Shown here: one piece after another, positions 54,454-64,000 of the stretch | Layout: every line of letters starts with the position of its first letter | Numbering within the stretch: position 1 is the stretch's first letter | Assembly: GCA_022661535.1 (NCBI GenBank) | Contig: JAKULF010000003.1 | Coordinates: forward strand, 3,968,001 to 4,032,000 | Length of the DNA: 64,000 nucleotides | From: Eutypa lata | Lineage: Eukaryota > Ascomycota > Sordariomycetes > Xylariales > Diatrypaceae | Direction of reading: 5' to 3' | Position numbers and translations under genes: made by a program | The notes under the pieces: generated by a model | What the model saw: only the letters and a program-made list of their open reading frames with translations | Told to the model about the DNA's origin: nothing | Database searches by the model: none

Positions 54454-54830
54454 TAAGGGCGTGTTCTCAAGCAAAAGCAGGCTGATGCTGGTGGCCAGTG
54501 GGCACCTTGTTGCTACCAAAATGGTACTTGCGGCCAATGTTAGCCCTGTCGTGTCGGAATAATCGTTCGTTCAGCAGTAAAAAGCACCAAATACCAGCTG
54601 ACGAATGCTGGATACCGCTCCATAACAAAAAGGCTTATCCATTGGGTGCATCGACGATAAAGAATTTAACGAGCCAGCATACGCTAAAGGTAGCCCGTGC
54701 GGTGCTGAATATACCTAAGATACAAGCCCCATAGGTACAACGCCGGAAAAACTCCAAAGTCACACGTTAAGCAGCAGGGTGTCCATTGACCACCAGCATC
54801 AGCCTGCTTTTGCTTGAGAACACGCCCTAA
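54454..54830. mobile_element. PIF/Harbinger-like MITE, 371 bp
   Basis: Element 54457-54827 has terminal inverted repeats of about 57 bp. The outer 38 bp are identical and begin GGGCGTGTTCTCAAGC; the inner part has mostly C/T and G/A differences. It is flanked by TAA on both sides (54454-54456 and 54828-54830). A 3-bp TAA/TTA target duplication and ends starting GGG are typical of PIF/Harbinger elements. The 371-bp length and lack of a transposase frame make it a non-autonomous miniature element. Near-perfect ends suggest fairly recent movement. Confidence 0.8.
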
Positions 54831-55453
54831 CGCATAAACCTCCATTTTCCAGTTTAGTTGGACGTTCAGGACGACAGAACATTTGTGATGAAGTTGAAGT
54901 GATTTAGAGCTATGATTTATATTAAGTTTGTGTTAGCAAGGATCATCAATGGTCTGCTTCCCTGCTAGCTAGCTAGGTAGGTACGAAGTACATAGTAGTA
55001 TAACTATAGGTACATACAATATCTATGGAATTTCCTAACTATACATGTAGCCACATGTAGTCAGTTAGCCTGTTAAGGTAGTTTCCACTTTCCCCATGTC
55101 CATTGTCGGCAACTGCATTCCGTCAGCCGCCGCTGCTTAAGCACGAGCCAGATCTCCAGTCCGATAACAACCTTGACTAAACTGATTACCTACACATAGT
55201 ATCAAGTTACCTACGTAATTACCTGCGTATATCTGCTTGCACATGCAAAAGAGATCAATCATTCTTCCTTCCACTCACCGAACCCTTGAACGAATAGAAA
55301 ATCCAACAGCCTGCTTCCCAAATTTGCTTTAATAACTGTTCCAAGCCGTCACGTCACGTTCAGTACAATCCGGCAGATATCAACTCTCCGCCTGCTAGTG
55401 AACACCCCTCCCGTACTCGAGGGCCGAGTTGCGACAGGCAAGCAACAGGCAAG
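54831..55453. promoter_or_regulatory. Upstream region of the low-complexity gene
   Basis: About 620 bp between the MITE and the start codon at 55454. AT-rich with TAGGTA and CTAGCTAGC words. No coding frame. Confidence 0.4.
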
Positions 55454-56821
55454 ATGCCCGGTCTTACACTCAACACCGGGGCAGCAGCCGCCGCAGCTTC
55501 TTCTTCTTCTTCTTCCGCAACACCAGTTACCACCACAACGAACCCCATGAACCGTCCCATATTCCCACCAACACCAGTACCAGTACCAGTACCAGTACCA
55601 GTACCAACAGCAGCTGCGCAACAGCCGCCAAAACCACATCCAACAACCCAGACATACCAACCACCACCGCAGCGCATCCCACCTCCACCTCTACCCTTAC
55701 AGTCACAACAACAACAACAGCAGCAGCAGCAGCAGCAGCAACAACCCCAAAACCCACCCCCCGTAAGCCCAATAACGCCACCACTCAACCCAACATCAAC
55801 AACATCAACACCTCTCATCCCACCACGACAGCCCCTCACACACAGCTCGCAACCGACCCACACAGAGCAGACCGCGATCGGCATACCCGACCTCCCGCAG
55901 CCAGAGCCGCTCGACTTCGACACGAACCCGGACGTGCTGGCGCTGCGGTCGGCGATCGCGGTGCTGCAGAACCAGCGGCGGCGCGCGGCGGCCGACATGG
56001 TGACGCTGGACCGGGCGCGGAGCGCGGCGCTCGCCGAGCCCGAGGCCTTCCTGCTCGATTTGGCCGGCGGGAAGGTGGGGGCCAGTAGTGATAATAGCAA
56101 TATGTTCGGAGGAGGCGTCAGCGCGGGTGTTGGTAGAGATGACGATGACGATGACGATGACGATGATAGTGCGAGTTCGAGCAGCGAATCGGAAGAAGGA
56201 GATGACTCAGACGCCGAGATGGGGGATGCGCCGGAAGAAAGAGAACAAGAACAACAACAACAACAACAAAGTACGGCAGGACCAGGCCAGTCTCAACCTC
56301 CACCTCAACAACCCCAGACAGACCCAGCGCAACGACGCAAAAAGAAGAAGAAGATGATGACGAAGAAGACACACGCTGCGGCCGATGAAGACAACAACAA
56401 CAACAACAAGAAGAAGAATACCAGTAGTCCCCGGAACCGAAGGACCAAAACAAAGCCGCCGCCCTGGGCGACGCTCCCAACGAAGCAGAACGTGGTGCGG
56501 TGCCCGCCCATCAACTGGGCGCAGTACGCGGTGGTGGGCGAGTCGCTGGACAGGCTGCACAGCGAGCAGCAGACGCGGCCGGCGCAGGGGATCCCGGCGC
56601 CTGCGGTCGTGACGGCCGATGGGCGGTTCGAGTTCACAGGAGGGGGAGGAGGAGGGGGTGGAGGTGGAGGTGGAGGTGACATTGCTGGTGCTGGTGCTGG
56701 TGCTGGTGCTGGTGCTGGCGCCGGCCCCGGGAGGCAGGAAAGTTATCTCGGAGTGGCGGCGCCGTATAGCCCGCTGAGGGACAAGCTGCCGGATAAGAAG
56801 CCGAGGGGGCCCAAACGATGA
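55454..56821 (+). CDS. Low-complexity protein with conserved core, unknown function
   Basis: Single-exon frame of 455 residues made largely of homopolymer and dipeptide tracts. These include Ala and Ser runs at the start, a PV repeat (CAGTAC units, about 55576-55607), a Gln run of about 13, an Asp run of about 10, Gln and Asn runs, a Gly run of about 13 and an Ala-Gly repeat. Two blocks look conserved. Residues about 155-205 read LDFDTNPDVLALRSAIAVLQ then RRRAAADMVTLDRARSAAL, which looks helical. Residues about 350-390 read NVVRCPPINWAQYAVVGES then LDRLHSEQQTRP. I have a faint memory of the second block in other filamentous ascomycetes, but no function. Acidic, Lys-rich stretches suggest a nuclear protein. 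The strong triplet repeats make the reading frame itself prone to length change. Other long frames across this DNA, on both strands, are by-products of the repeats. Confidence 0.65.
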   Translation: MPGLTLNTGAAAAAASSSSSSATPVTTTTNPMNRPIFPPTPVPVPVPVPVPTAAAQQPPKPHPTTQTYQPPPQRIPPPPLPLQSQQQQQQQQQQQQQPQNPPPVSPITPPLNPTSTTSTPLIPPRQPLTHSSQPTHTEQTAIGIPDLPQPEPLDFDTNPDVLALRSAIAVLQNQRRRAAADMVTLDRARSAALAEPEAFLLDLAGGKVGASSDNSNMFGGGVSAGVGRDDDDDDDDDDSASSSSESEEGDDSDAEMGDAPEEREQEQQQQQQSTAGPGQSQPPPQQPQTDPAQRRKKKKKMMTKKTHAAADEDNNNNNKKKNTSSPRNRRTKTKPPPWATLPTKQNVVRCPPINWAQYAVVGESLDRLHSEQQTRPAQGIPAPAVVTADGRFEFTGGGGGGGGGGGGGDIAGAGAGAGAGAGAGPGRQESYLGVAAPYSPLRDKLPDKKPRGPKR

Positions 56822-57435
56822 GAGAAGAGGAAGGGAGAGGAAAGCTGTATAGAGTAGAAGGAGAATAAGAAAAGAGGAAGGCGTGGCTAAGTAAAGTAAC
56901 TGTCGCTACGGAGAGAACCTAACATTAGGGGAAGGGAGGACTTCGTGAAGTACGCTGCCGGATTGTTGCTGAGGCTATTCTAAGTCATGTGATGATGAGG
57001 AGGAGGAGGACCGACGACGATGACGAGCTTATGAATTACCATGTACGGATCAACTATCGCATTGGCATAATAATGATACTAGAATTAACATATGCATACG
57101 AACGAACAACCTAATAAACCCAGAGGTCATAACAGAACGCTCTCAAACGTGGTGTTATCTGGTCTTCTCGCCCGCAAAGACCAAAATTTCCAGGTCTACC
57201 AGATATTGATTGAGTTCCGACTAGGAGACAAATTGCAACGCAAAGCTTGACCCTGTTATGTAATAATACACTAACCAGCCTCTTTGCTGGAGATAACAAC
57301 CATTCCCTAGACCGTACCCCTCAAATCCCGCAAACTCCCCTTAAACGCCGGCTAACCGCAGGTGTAGTAAGAACAAGCCAGAAGTTACCAAACCCTTGAA
57401 GTATCATCAGTCATCAACCGTCAAAGAACCAGCGG
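56822..57435. other. Convergent intergenic region
   Basis: About 610 bp between the 3' ends of two genes, with a GAGGAG-rich patch near 56995-57010. No gene seen. Confidence 0.5.
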
Positions 57436-59269
57436 CTACATGTCTTCCATGCTTTGTTGCACAGATCTGCGCAGTCGCCTATTGTACATCTTCCGGTCAT
57501 CAGGACTGCCCCAGAAGAGCTTGTGGGCTTCAGGTTGAACTAAGGTCCTCGGGTCGTAAGGGGGTGCTTCTTCCTCTAGGGCTTCGATGATCGCCTCTAT
57601 ATGCTGTTTAACATCCTCCCGACGATTTGGGTTGGGGAAATAGCAGGGTGTGCCATCCGCCGCAATGCGGTGGTGGAAGACCCGAGTTTCGAATTTAACT
57701 CTTGGTTGTTCTTCAGGGAAGCGTGGGCTGAAATTGAGCTTGATACGGAACAAGCCGCCGTCGAGGTTGGTCATGGGCCGACCAAAATAGGTCAGATGCC
57801 AGACAAAAGCATTGCCATTCTCTAGCTCGATGTTGTGTGGTACATCACTCCTCTTGAAAGACTCCTTGATCTGCTCGAATTGACGAGCAAGATTGATTCC
57901 CACAGTAGCATCCTTAAACTTGGGAGTAGCGCCTTCGAGTGCCCACCGATTTGCCTCGTCATCAAGAGTAGCTTTGATCTGCCGTAAGCGCCTCTCAAGC
58001 TCGGTATAATTAAACTTGCCTTCCATGGAGTTGCTACTTCCTTCGAATGGCATACGGGCGAACACCTGGCCGTCCTTGACCTCCTCCTTAGCCTTGCGGA
58101 TAGTTTCCAGATACGAGTCGTAGTACCAAAGAAAACGGCGCTTGTAGAGGTCCTTAAAGGGCTCCCAGGGTACGGACGCGTCGTCGACGTCGAAGTCATC
58201 CGTATCTAGACCATATTCGGCCCGCTCCACTGCAGAAGGTACAACTACGCCATTTCCCGTAATTCCTAGAAACTCTTCTAACTTCTGGATGATGGATATT
58301 CGAAGTGTCTCATGCCGAATCTATCAACTCAGTAGTTAGCAAAAGTGCTGGATTTAAACAACTTACAGGTGTGAGGCCCACCTTAGCAACATAGTCTTTC
58401 TGGTTCTTCTTGTCGGAAGGCTCATTTGCATCCTCGAACCCAGGTTCATTCTCGTAGGGGTTCGATGACATGAGACTCTGGATAGAAAGTAAGATGGATT
58501 CTAAACCTTGAGCGGCAGACCACTCCTCTCCTCGTTCGCCTCTCCATGTTCTAGTCTCCTATTAGAATTGGTAGTATTACAAGTTCCAGGTACAAGTCAA
58601 TTACCCAAGGATAGAACTGATAGGAGCAGGTCAGCAAAGTTCCTGAGCAGCCGACATAACAAATACTCAATCTTACAGGCACACTTTGCCATTGGCATAA
58701 ATGTTCGGATTAAAGCGACAACGGCCGCCATTTGTTGTAGTCCCAGTGACGGCTGGCGACTTGCGCGGGTATTCTAAAGGTGATCATGCCTAGGTCAGCA
58801 AGGCACACGCAGTCTGTCGAGGATTTGCTCCCGACGAACCTTTGTTAAACTTGACCGCGAACTTTCAGGAGTGGTTAGCATAAATCCAAGCAGGCAATGC
58901 ACTTATTATGCTGTGACCCACCTCGAAGAAACCAAACTCGTATGGAGTTTCATGGGGGCCTATTATCAAGGCCTTGACATTGCGAACATCACGATCCTTG
59001 AAGGCAACAGCCAGTGCTATAGTAAGTGGCCATACATGTTAACATCCGATATAAGACAGCAGTAGCAAGAACCGACATGGATGGAAGATGGAAGATGGTA
59101 ACTCCATATTTACATACAGAGATCTGAACTCTTTTGGATGTCTCCAATTTCCTATAGGATCCGGAGAGGTATTAGTTAGTCCAGATATTCTCTATCACTT
59201 TGGTCTTATGCGTAGAACAGTGTAGAGAGCACGAACCTTGGTGATTCGGATGATCGACTGATCAGCCAT
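57436..59269 (-). CDS. Tandem-UBC ubiquitin-conjugating enzyme (UBE2Z-like)
   Basis: Eight exons (minus strand): 59269-59237, 59151-59118, 59016-58922, 58861-58840, 58773-58677, 58616-58605, 58550-58367 and 58320-57436; 453 residues. The N-terminal UBC domain (about 5-145) has IRITKEIGDIQKSSD, the GGRCRFNPNIYANGKVCLSIL active-site region (Cys about 93), GTWRGERGEEWSAAQ and LLSIQSLMSSNPYENEPGFE, closely matching the UBE2Z/Use1 pattern. A second UBC-like fold occupies about 310-440. It has FVWHLTYFGRPMTNLDGGLF, FSPRFPEEQPRVKFETRVFH and GTPCYFPNPN (Cys about 385), then helices ending SPDDRKMYNRRLRRSVQ. E2 enzymes carry ubiquitin as a thioester on the active-site Cys. Whether both sites work is unknown. 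Exons of 12 and 22 nt are required to keep the domain intact. Confidence 0.88.
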
Positions 59270-60989
59270 GGCTTATCAGAGTAGTAAAGAATGGGCTAAA
59301 ATTGTCTGTGTATGTCATGTGGTTGAAAGTTGGAAAAGATGAACGATGTGTAGAGTTGTGGAAAGAGATGGAAAGAGGATGCGTCACATTTAATGGTGAA
59401 TGAGAAAGTGCAGGCGAAATCCAAAGCCAAATTTAGGCAGTGCTATGAAATTCAGCCTGGTCAGACTGAACCCTGAGAATGTAAACCTGAACTGAGTTGT
59501 CTAAGGCATGTGTGTGCCTACATAGAAGTGTAAGTAAACTGGGAGTTGCAAGGTGGGGTGTGCATGAGGGTCAGAGGGTGCCCCTCCTCTCTAGTTAAAG
59601 ATCCAAGGTGCATGTGGGCTGTGGGGCGGGCAGGCAGACCTGTGTAACTACCTACTTTACTTACCTACTTACATATTCTCACCTCACATATATTGCATGT
59701 GGTTATGATATATTAATTTTACCTACGAATGCATACTTTCCCATTTGTCTCCTGCCATAATGGAAACTTGTAAAAGTTGCACGACTTCATCAACTTATAT
59801 AGGTACCTCAGGTGATCTAAATAGCTACTTAAGTAGGTAATTAGCATTCAGACTACCTGGAATTAGAGTTAGTATCTACACTATTTCACACCTTAGATAC
59901 GATTTGCTTGCCAACCAGGTCCTCATCATTATGCCTATCATTATCACGTTACGTATGTATGTCTAGGAAAGGGTCTATTACCAATGATATGTAGTATGTA
60001 CCTATGCACGTAGGTGTCCGAGCACGTGTTTAACACAGATATCTTAGTCAGAGCAAGTCATTAACTACATAGTGCAGATATGTAGAATCAATATATTTTC
60101 CATATTGCTTACGTATGAATCATACATGCAGTTATGTCCCTCTTGCTTATATTGGGTACATATAAAATGTCAGTAAAGTGACCTGTCCGAATCACTTTGA
60201 CTTTAACGGACATCACTGTATAGACGGGATCAGACATGCTGATATGTGCTACCCTTTAAGAATGGAAAGTTGAAAATGATCTGACAAGCTACACAAGACC
60301 TACCTAACAATGCATACATACCTACATGTGTAATTATATACATAATAAGCAACAGTGTTTGTAAAAAAGGCAAGGGAGGTTAAAACGATCAACTGCAGCT
60401 TGGTAGGTAGCCTAAGGGTAGCCTAAGTACCTACGTATCATAATAGCCTTGCCGGAGGGACTATATTATGTACATAATGTACATAGGTTGATTACCTACC
60501 TACATATGTATGTATGAGGTAGGTAGATACGGGAGGGGACTGCATTCCTTGGTTTGCCCAGTTGCTATGTATGTACATACCTACCTAACTAAACTTTAGC
60601 AGCTGAGTTGGTAGGGGTAGGCCTCGCTACGTATGAAGGTAGAATAGCTGTTAGGCTAGGCTAGGCTCGGCCTTTAGGTCAAGCTGAAATAATTTAGGCA
60701 ATCCCCCAGTCCCCATATTTTCCACAGAACAAGGATCATATCCGTACTTAAAATATGAAATTCAAGCTACAGGGGGTTCATGGGCCCTAGCTTTGTGTGT
60801 TGACCGGTATCTAACTACCTTAACTACACAGATTAAGGTTTTCAATTGTTGACCTCCAATTCCTGTCTGTTGCTTAAGGTCATCATCGTTGGCTGTAACC
60901 AGATACCTAACTAACAGCAGCAACAACAACAACAAGAAGAAGACAGAAAGAAAGGAAGGAAGAAAAGAAGAAGAAAAAGCAAGACGACA
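59270..60989. other. Long divergent intergenic region, TACC-rich
   Basis: About 1.7 kb between the E2 gene and ERG26 with no supported gene. It has the densest set of TACCTA/TAGGTA/TACATA words in the window (for example 59645-59680, 60300-60330, 60400-60600), including inverted TACCTACCTACATATGTATG at about 60495. A purine-rich leader (CAACAACAAC then AAGAAG runs, 60915-60985) sits directly before the ERG26 start. Confidence 0.55.
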
Positions 60990-62244
60990 ATGGCTCCGAA
61001 CGAAATCGAACAACCGGCCCTGGGGCGCGTCCTCGTGATCGGCGGGTGCGGGTTCCTCGGCCACCACGTGGTGCGGGTGCTGCTGCGCGACTGGAAGTGC
61101 AGCGCCGTGTCGGTGATCGACCTGCGGTGCGCGCGGAACCGGCGGCCGGCGTCGGACGGGGTCGAGTACGTGGAGGCGGACATCACGGACGGCGACGGGC
61201 TGGCCAAGGCGATCGCGAGGCTGGCGCCCGACGTCGTGGTCCACACGGCGTCGCCGCCGGCCCAGGGCAGCGGCGCCGTCGTCGACTCCCTCTTCAAGCG
61301 GGTCAACGTCGACGGCACGCGCGCCGTCGTGGCCGCGTGCCAGCAGGCCGGCGTCAAGGCCCTCGTCTACACGAGCTCCGCCAGCGTCATGAGCGACAAC
61401 GCGAGCGACCTCATCAACGCGAACGAGGAGTACCCCGTCATCCGGGGCAAGGCGCAGACGGAATACTATTCCGAGACCAAGGTAAGCAATCAATTCAGTC
61501 AATCATCTAAGCGAGCCGACCAACCAACCGACCTGTATATTGTCTCTACTTGACCACCATCACTCTGAGTACCACAATCGATTGATTACCTTGCTAACGC
61601 TCACACTCCTGCTTTCCGCATAGGCCGAAGCTGAAGAAATCGTCCTTGCGGCGAACCGCACCGAGCCGTACAGTCTCCTGACGACAGCCATCCGCCCGTC
61701 AGGCATCTTCGGCGAAGGCGATATACAGTTGGTCTACCACGCGGTGAACATCTACCGCGAAGGCAAAGACAAGGTGCAGGTTGGGGCGAACACGAACCTT
61801 TTCGACTTCACGTACGTCGAAAACGTAGCACACGCGCACCTGCTGGCGGCACGGGCTCTGCTCGTGACCCATGCCGCTAAGACGGTACCCCTAGACTACG
61901 AAAGGGTCGACGGGGAGCCTTTCCTCATCACCAACAACCAGCCCGTGTACTTCTGGGACATGATGCGTGCTATATGGGCCGCGGCCGGGTCCAACAAGGG
62001 CACTGGCTGGGAGTGGGTGCTGAGCCGGGAATTCGGCATCGTGCTGGGGTTTCTGAGCGAGGTATTCTTTGCTCTCATCCGCAAACCGCCGACCTTCAAC
62101 CGTCAGCGTATCGTATACAGCTGCATGTCGCGATATTACGACATCAGCAAGGCGAAGAAACGGCTCGGGTACAAACCCTTGGTCGGTCTGAGCGAGGGTG
62201 TCAGGCGGGCTGTCCAGTGGACTTTGGAGCAAGAAAAGAAATAG
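60990..62244 (+). CDS. ERG26: Sterol-4-alpha-carboxylate 3-dehydrogenase (decarboxylating), Erg26-type
   Basis: NAD(P)-dependent C-3 sterol dehydrogenase/C-4 decarboxylase of the ER C-4 demethylation complex in ergosterol synthesis (with Erg25 and Erg27). Exons 60990-61481 and 61624-62244 (phase 0 GT-AG intron) give 370 residues, near the family norm. It is an extended short-chain dehydrogenase: Rossmann motif VIGGCGFLGHHVV with GxxGxxG at residues 18-24, YVEADITDGDGL, VVHTASPPAQG, VNVDGTRAVVAACQQAGVKAL, YTSSASVMSD and catalytic Y160-x-x-x-K164 (YSETK). Downstream are RPSGIFGEGDIQ, FDFTYVENVAHAHLLAAR and a hydrophobic helix (FGIVLGFLSEVFFALI) consistent with membrane association. The best fit is 3-beta-HSD family Erg26; a paralogous 3-beta-HSD is the alternative. 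Confidence 0.87.
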
Positions 62245-64000
62245 TTGTTTTCTGATGAAAAGCGGTGGTTTGAGTCATAGGCAAAGTTGAACGAGTAAAG
62301 GGATAACATATCTTAATACGTGACATGCTTGCTGCGTAGAGCTTGCAGCATCTACATGGGCATGGAGGCAATGAATCTTGACAACAGTCAGGAGATATCC
62401 TGTTGATGGACCCCCTGTATATAATATATAGCAATAGCCATGCTTGTAACATCTTACTTATAATTATGAGCACTGTAGCGTTCCATTATCGGATTTTATA
62501 AAGTTCGAATGTTAACATGGTGGGTTGAGAAGACGTGAATGATTGCTGGTATTTTCCACCATATATGACTCGCCTACTTTATCTAGCACTATATCACTCT
62601 AGCTCTAACTCTTATAATAGAACCAATACCCTTCGACATCATGGGCGTAGAATGATAACTAGGCTTCTATAATCCTGTTGTTGTGGTGTTTTCTAAGCTG
62701 GTGGGATAGAAGTCATTATAGGGCAGGAAAGGGGCAGCAATATTGATTTAAGAACCCCGGATAATGTTGGAAGATGCCCCCTCGGAAAAAGCTCAACACC
62801 ATCATCTTCTTGTACAGTGGAGATAATTATGTGGTGCTAAATAGTAAAGCATATTATAGCCATAGGTAGAGTAGAATATGTTGAGAGAATTTATTATCCC
62901 CATGTGGTTAACAGCCACAGCCTCCAAGGAACGGTAAATACGGCAGCCTGCCCCGAAAGTCAGCCGAACACTACGAGTTCTTGAATACTTGTCTTCCTAA
63001 TATAAGCCCTTTGTACCGTAGTCCCAAGCAGGTCATCTTCTCGCCGACCTCGTGATTTGCTAAGAGTATCCGTTGGAAAGAGAAAAAAGAAAACAAAAGA
63101 CACCAGTTTTTACTTTGACCAAGGAGGGTTTGTTTGTCACTTGTCTACTTATTCTACCGTCTCGCGATCTTTAAAGGTATAATTAGTTGCTATTTAACTC
63201 GAGGCTTCCTTCGAGTCAGTTAGTTGGGATGTCCCCAAAAAGATGAGAACGGCACACGTTGATGAATAGACCACTCGATAAACTACCCCGGCCGCAGCGA
63301 CGCGGCCGGGGTAATGACTGGCAATCCTGAAATTTATCTCTACAAATGAGCTAGTATTACAATTACACGGACGAAGTTGGTGACCGAAAATGGTAGAATG
63401 GCGCTGCCGCCGCACCAGTCATGTCCATACATATACTCGGTCTCGAGCAAAGACGGCATGCGATTATCAACACAGGAATAATGGATTACTACTGCGCCCA
63501 CGCCCAAGGAGTCTCTTAGACGGCGCGTACGTGCTTTCACACAATATAAACAGCGTGCAATGTGGCGGATAATCCAAGCAGTAAGCTAGAAATGGCGCGG
63601 CTATTACCCTAGCTCTACCATTGTTCCCCTCCCCATCCTTCTTTCCACTATACTTCCCGATTGAATACCCCCACCTCACAATGGCGCCAGGAGCACATAC
63701 CCATTCAGTTTCTTTCGACTTGAACAGAAGACTAATACCCATACGTATTCTGTGACCGGAGACCTCAGTAGCGAATGGAGGCCGTACGTAGTCTTAACAG
63801 CTAAGCCCAAGGTGCGTCTTTCTTTGGCGTCCCCTCGAATCTTGCTCGTAAGGCCTTGTAACGCCATTTCTGCTGGTAGGACCGAGGGCTAATTATGGTC
63901 CTTTCCAGTCGTCTATGTATTGTTTAGGTGGGGTGCGAACTATAGGTATTCTTCGATCAATCGGAAGTTGAAACCGGGCCGGCTACAAACGTCCCCTGTT
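62245..64000. other. Gene-free right margin
   Basis: About 1.75 kb after ERG26 with no supported gene on either strand. Frames of 60-90 codons lack motifs. The only structure of note is the GC-rich hairpin at 63284-63313. A gene cut by the window edge cannot be excluded but shows no sign. Confidence 0.5.
63284..63313. repeat. Perfect 12-bp GC-rich inverted repeat
   Basis: TACCCCGGCCGC and GCGGCCGGGGTA are separated by six bases (AGCGAC). The arms pair perfectly. The CGG/CCG content resembles paired half-sites of Zn2Cys6 regulators, or it could form an RNA hairpin. No gene is close enough to assign a role. Confidence 0.75.

Noticed and set aside
55360..56100. Long frames on the minus strand and in other plus frames over the low-complexity gene
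   Set aside because: They read through triplet repeats as Cys, Gly or Thr runs; only the frame at 55454-56821 contains non-repetitive conserved-looking blocks.
57436..62244. Biosynthetic gene cluster around the E2 and ERG26 genes
   Set aside because: The neighbours are unrelated housekeeping genes with long intergenic gaps and no synthase, P450 or transcription factor.

Overview
The window is nuclear DNA from a filamentous ascomycete (Pezizomycotina, most likely Sordariomycetes). The evidence is the intron style (about 45 to 160 nt, GT-AG with CTAAC or CTGAC-like branch sites, two probable GC-AG introns), the protein families, and one repeat block whose composition is what repeat-induced point mutation (RIP) leaves behind. 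Species cannot be fixed from the sequence. Intergenic DNA is peppered with TACC/GGTA tetranucleotide runs. I saw no tRNA, rRNA or CRISPR.

Layout, left to right. 1-1.4 kb: no gene. 1.4-6.6 kb: a mitochondrial PPR-like protein gene divergent from ORC3. 7.4-11.6 kb: a small conserved unknown, a DUF1746 membrane protein (Dsc4-like) and RCL1. 11.9-15.2 kb: a nested transposon block. A TA-flanked inverted-repeat element, RIP-eroded to almost pure AT, is split near its left end by a 1.38 kb element flanked by an exact 8-bp duplication. 15.5-16.4 kb: SEC66. 17.3-20.8 kb: a HeLo-like N-terminal-domain gene followed by an ankyrin-like gene whose frame may be broken. 21.6-25.5 kb: mitochondrial arginine-pathway carbamoyl-phosphate synthase large subunit, with an 8-nt microexon. 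27.1-29.1 kb: auxin-efflux-carrier-type transporter. 29.7-31.8 kb: NPL4. 33.4-35.7 kb: PWWP chromatin protein. 36.9-43.6 kb: BRR2. 44.7-46.4 kb: coiled-coil unknown. 46.7-48.0 kb: RFC2 with paired MCB boxes upstream. 48.6-50.4 kb: membrane protein with a hydrolase-like domain. 51.7-53.4 kb: membrane-anchored unknown. 54.46-54.83 kb: PIF/Harbinger-like MITE. 55.4-56.8 kb: low-complexity unknown. 57.4-59.3 kb: tandem-UBC E2-like protein with a 12-nt microexon. 61.0-62.2 kb: ERG26-type sterol dehydrogenase. 62.2-64.0 kb: no gene, one perfect GC hairpin.

Most genes are housekeeping: replication (ORC3, RFC2), splicing (BRR2), rRNA processing (RCL1), ER translocation and quality control (SEC66, DUF1746 protein, NPL4, E2), arginine and sterol synthesis. 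They do not form a gene cluster. The accessory interest lies in the transposon block, the HeLo/ankyrin locus and the MITE. All splice models come from reading frame plus splice-site consensus; none has been tested against RNA.
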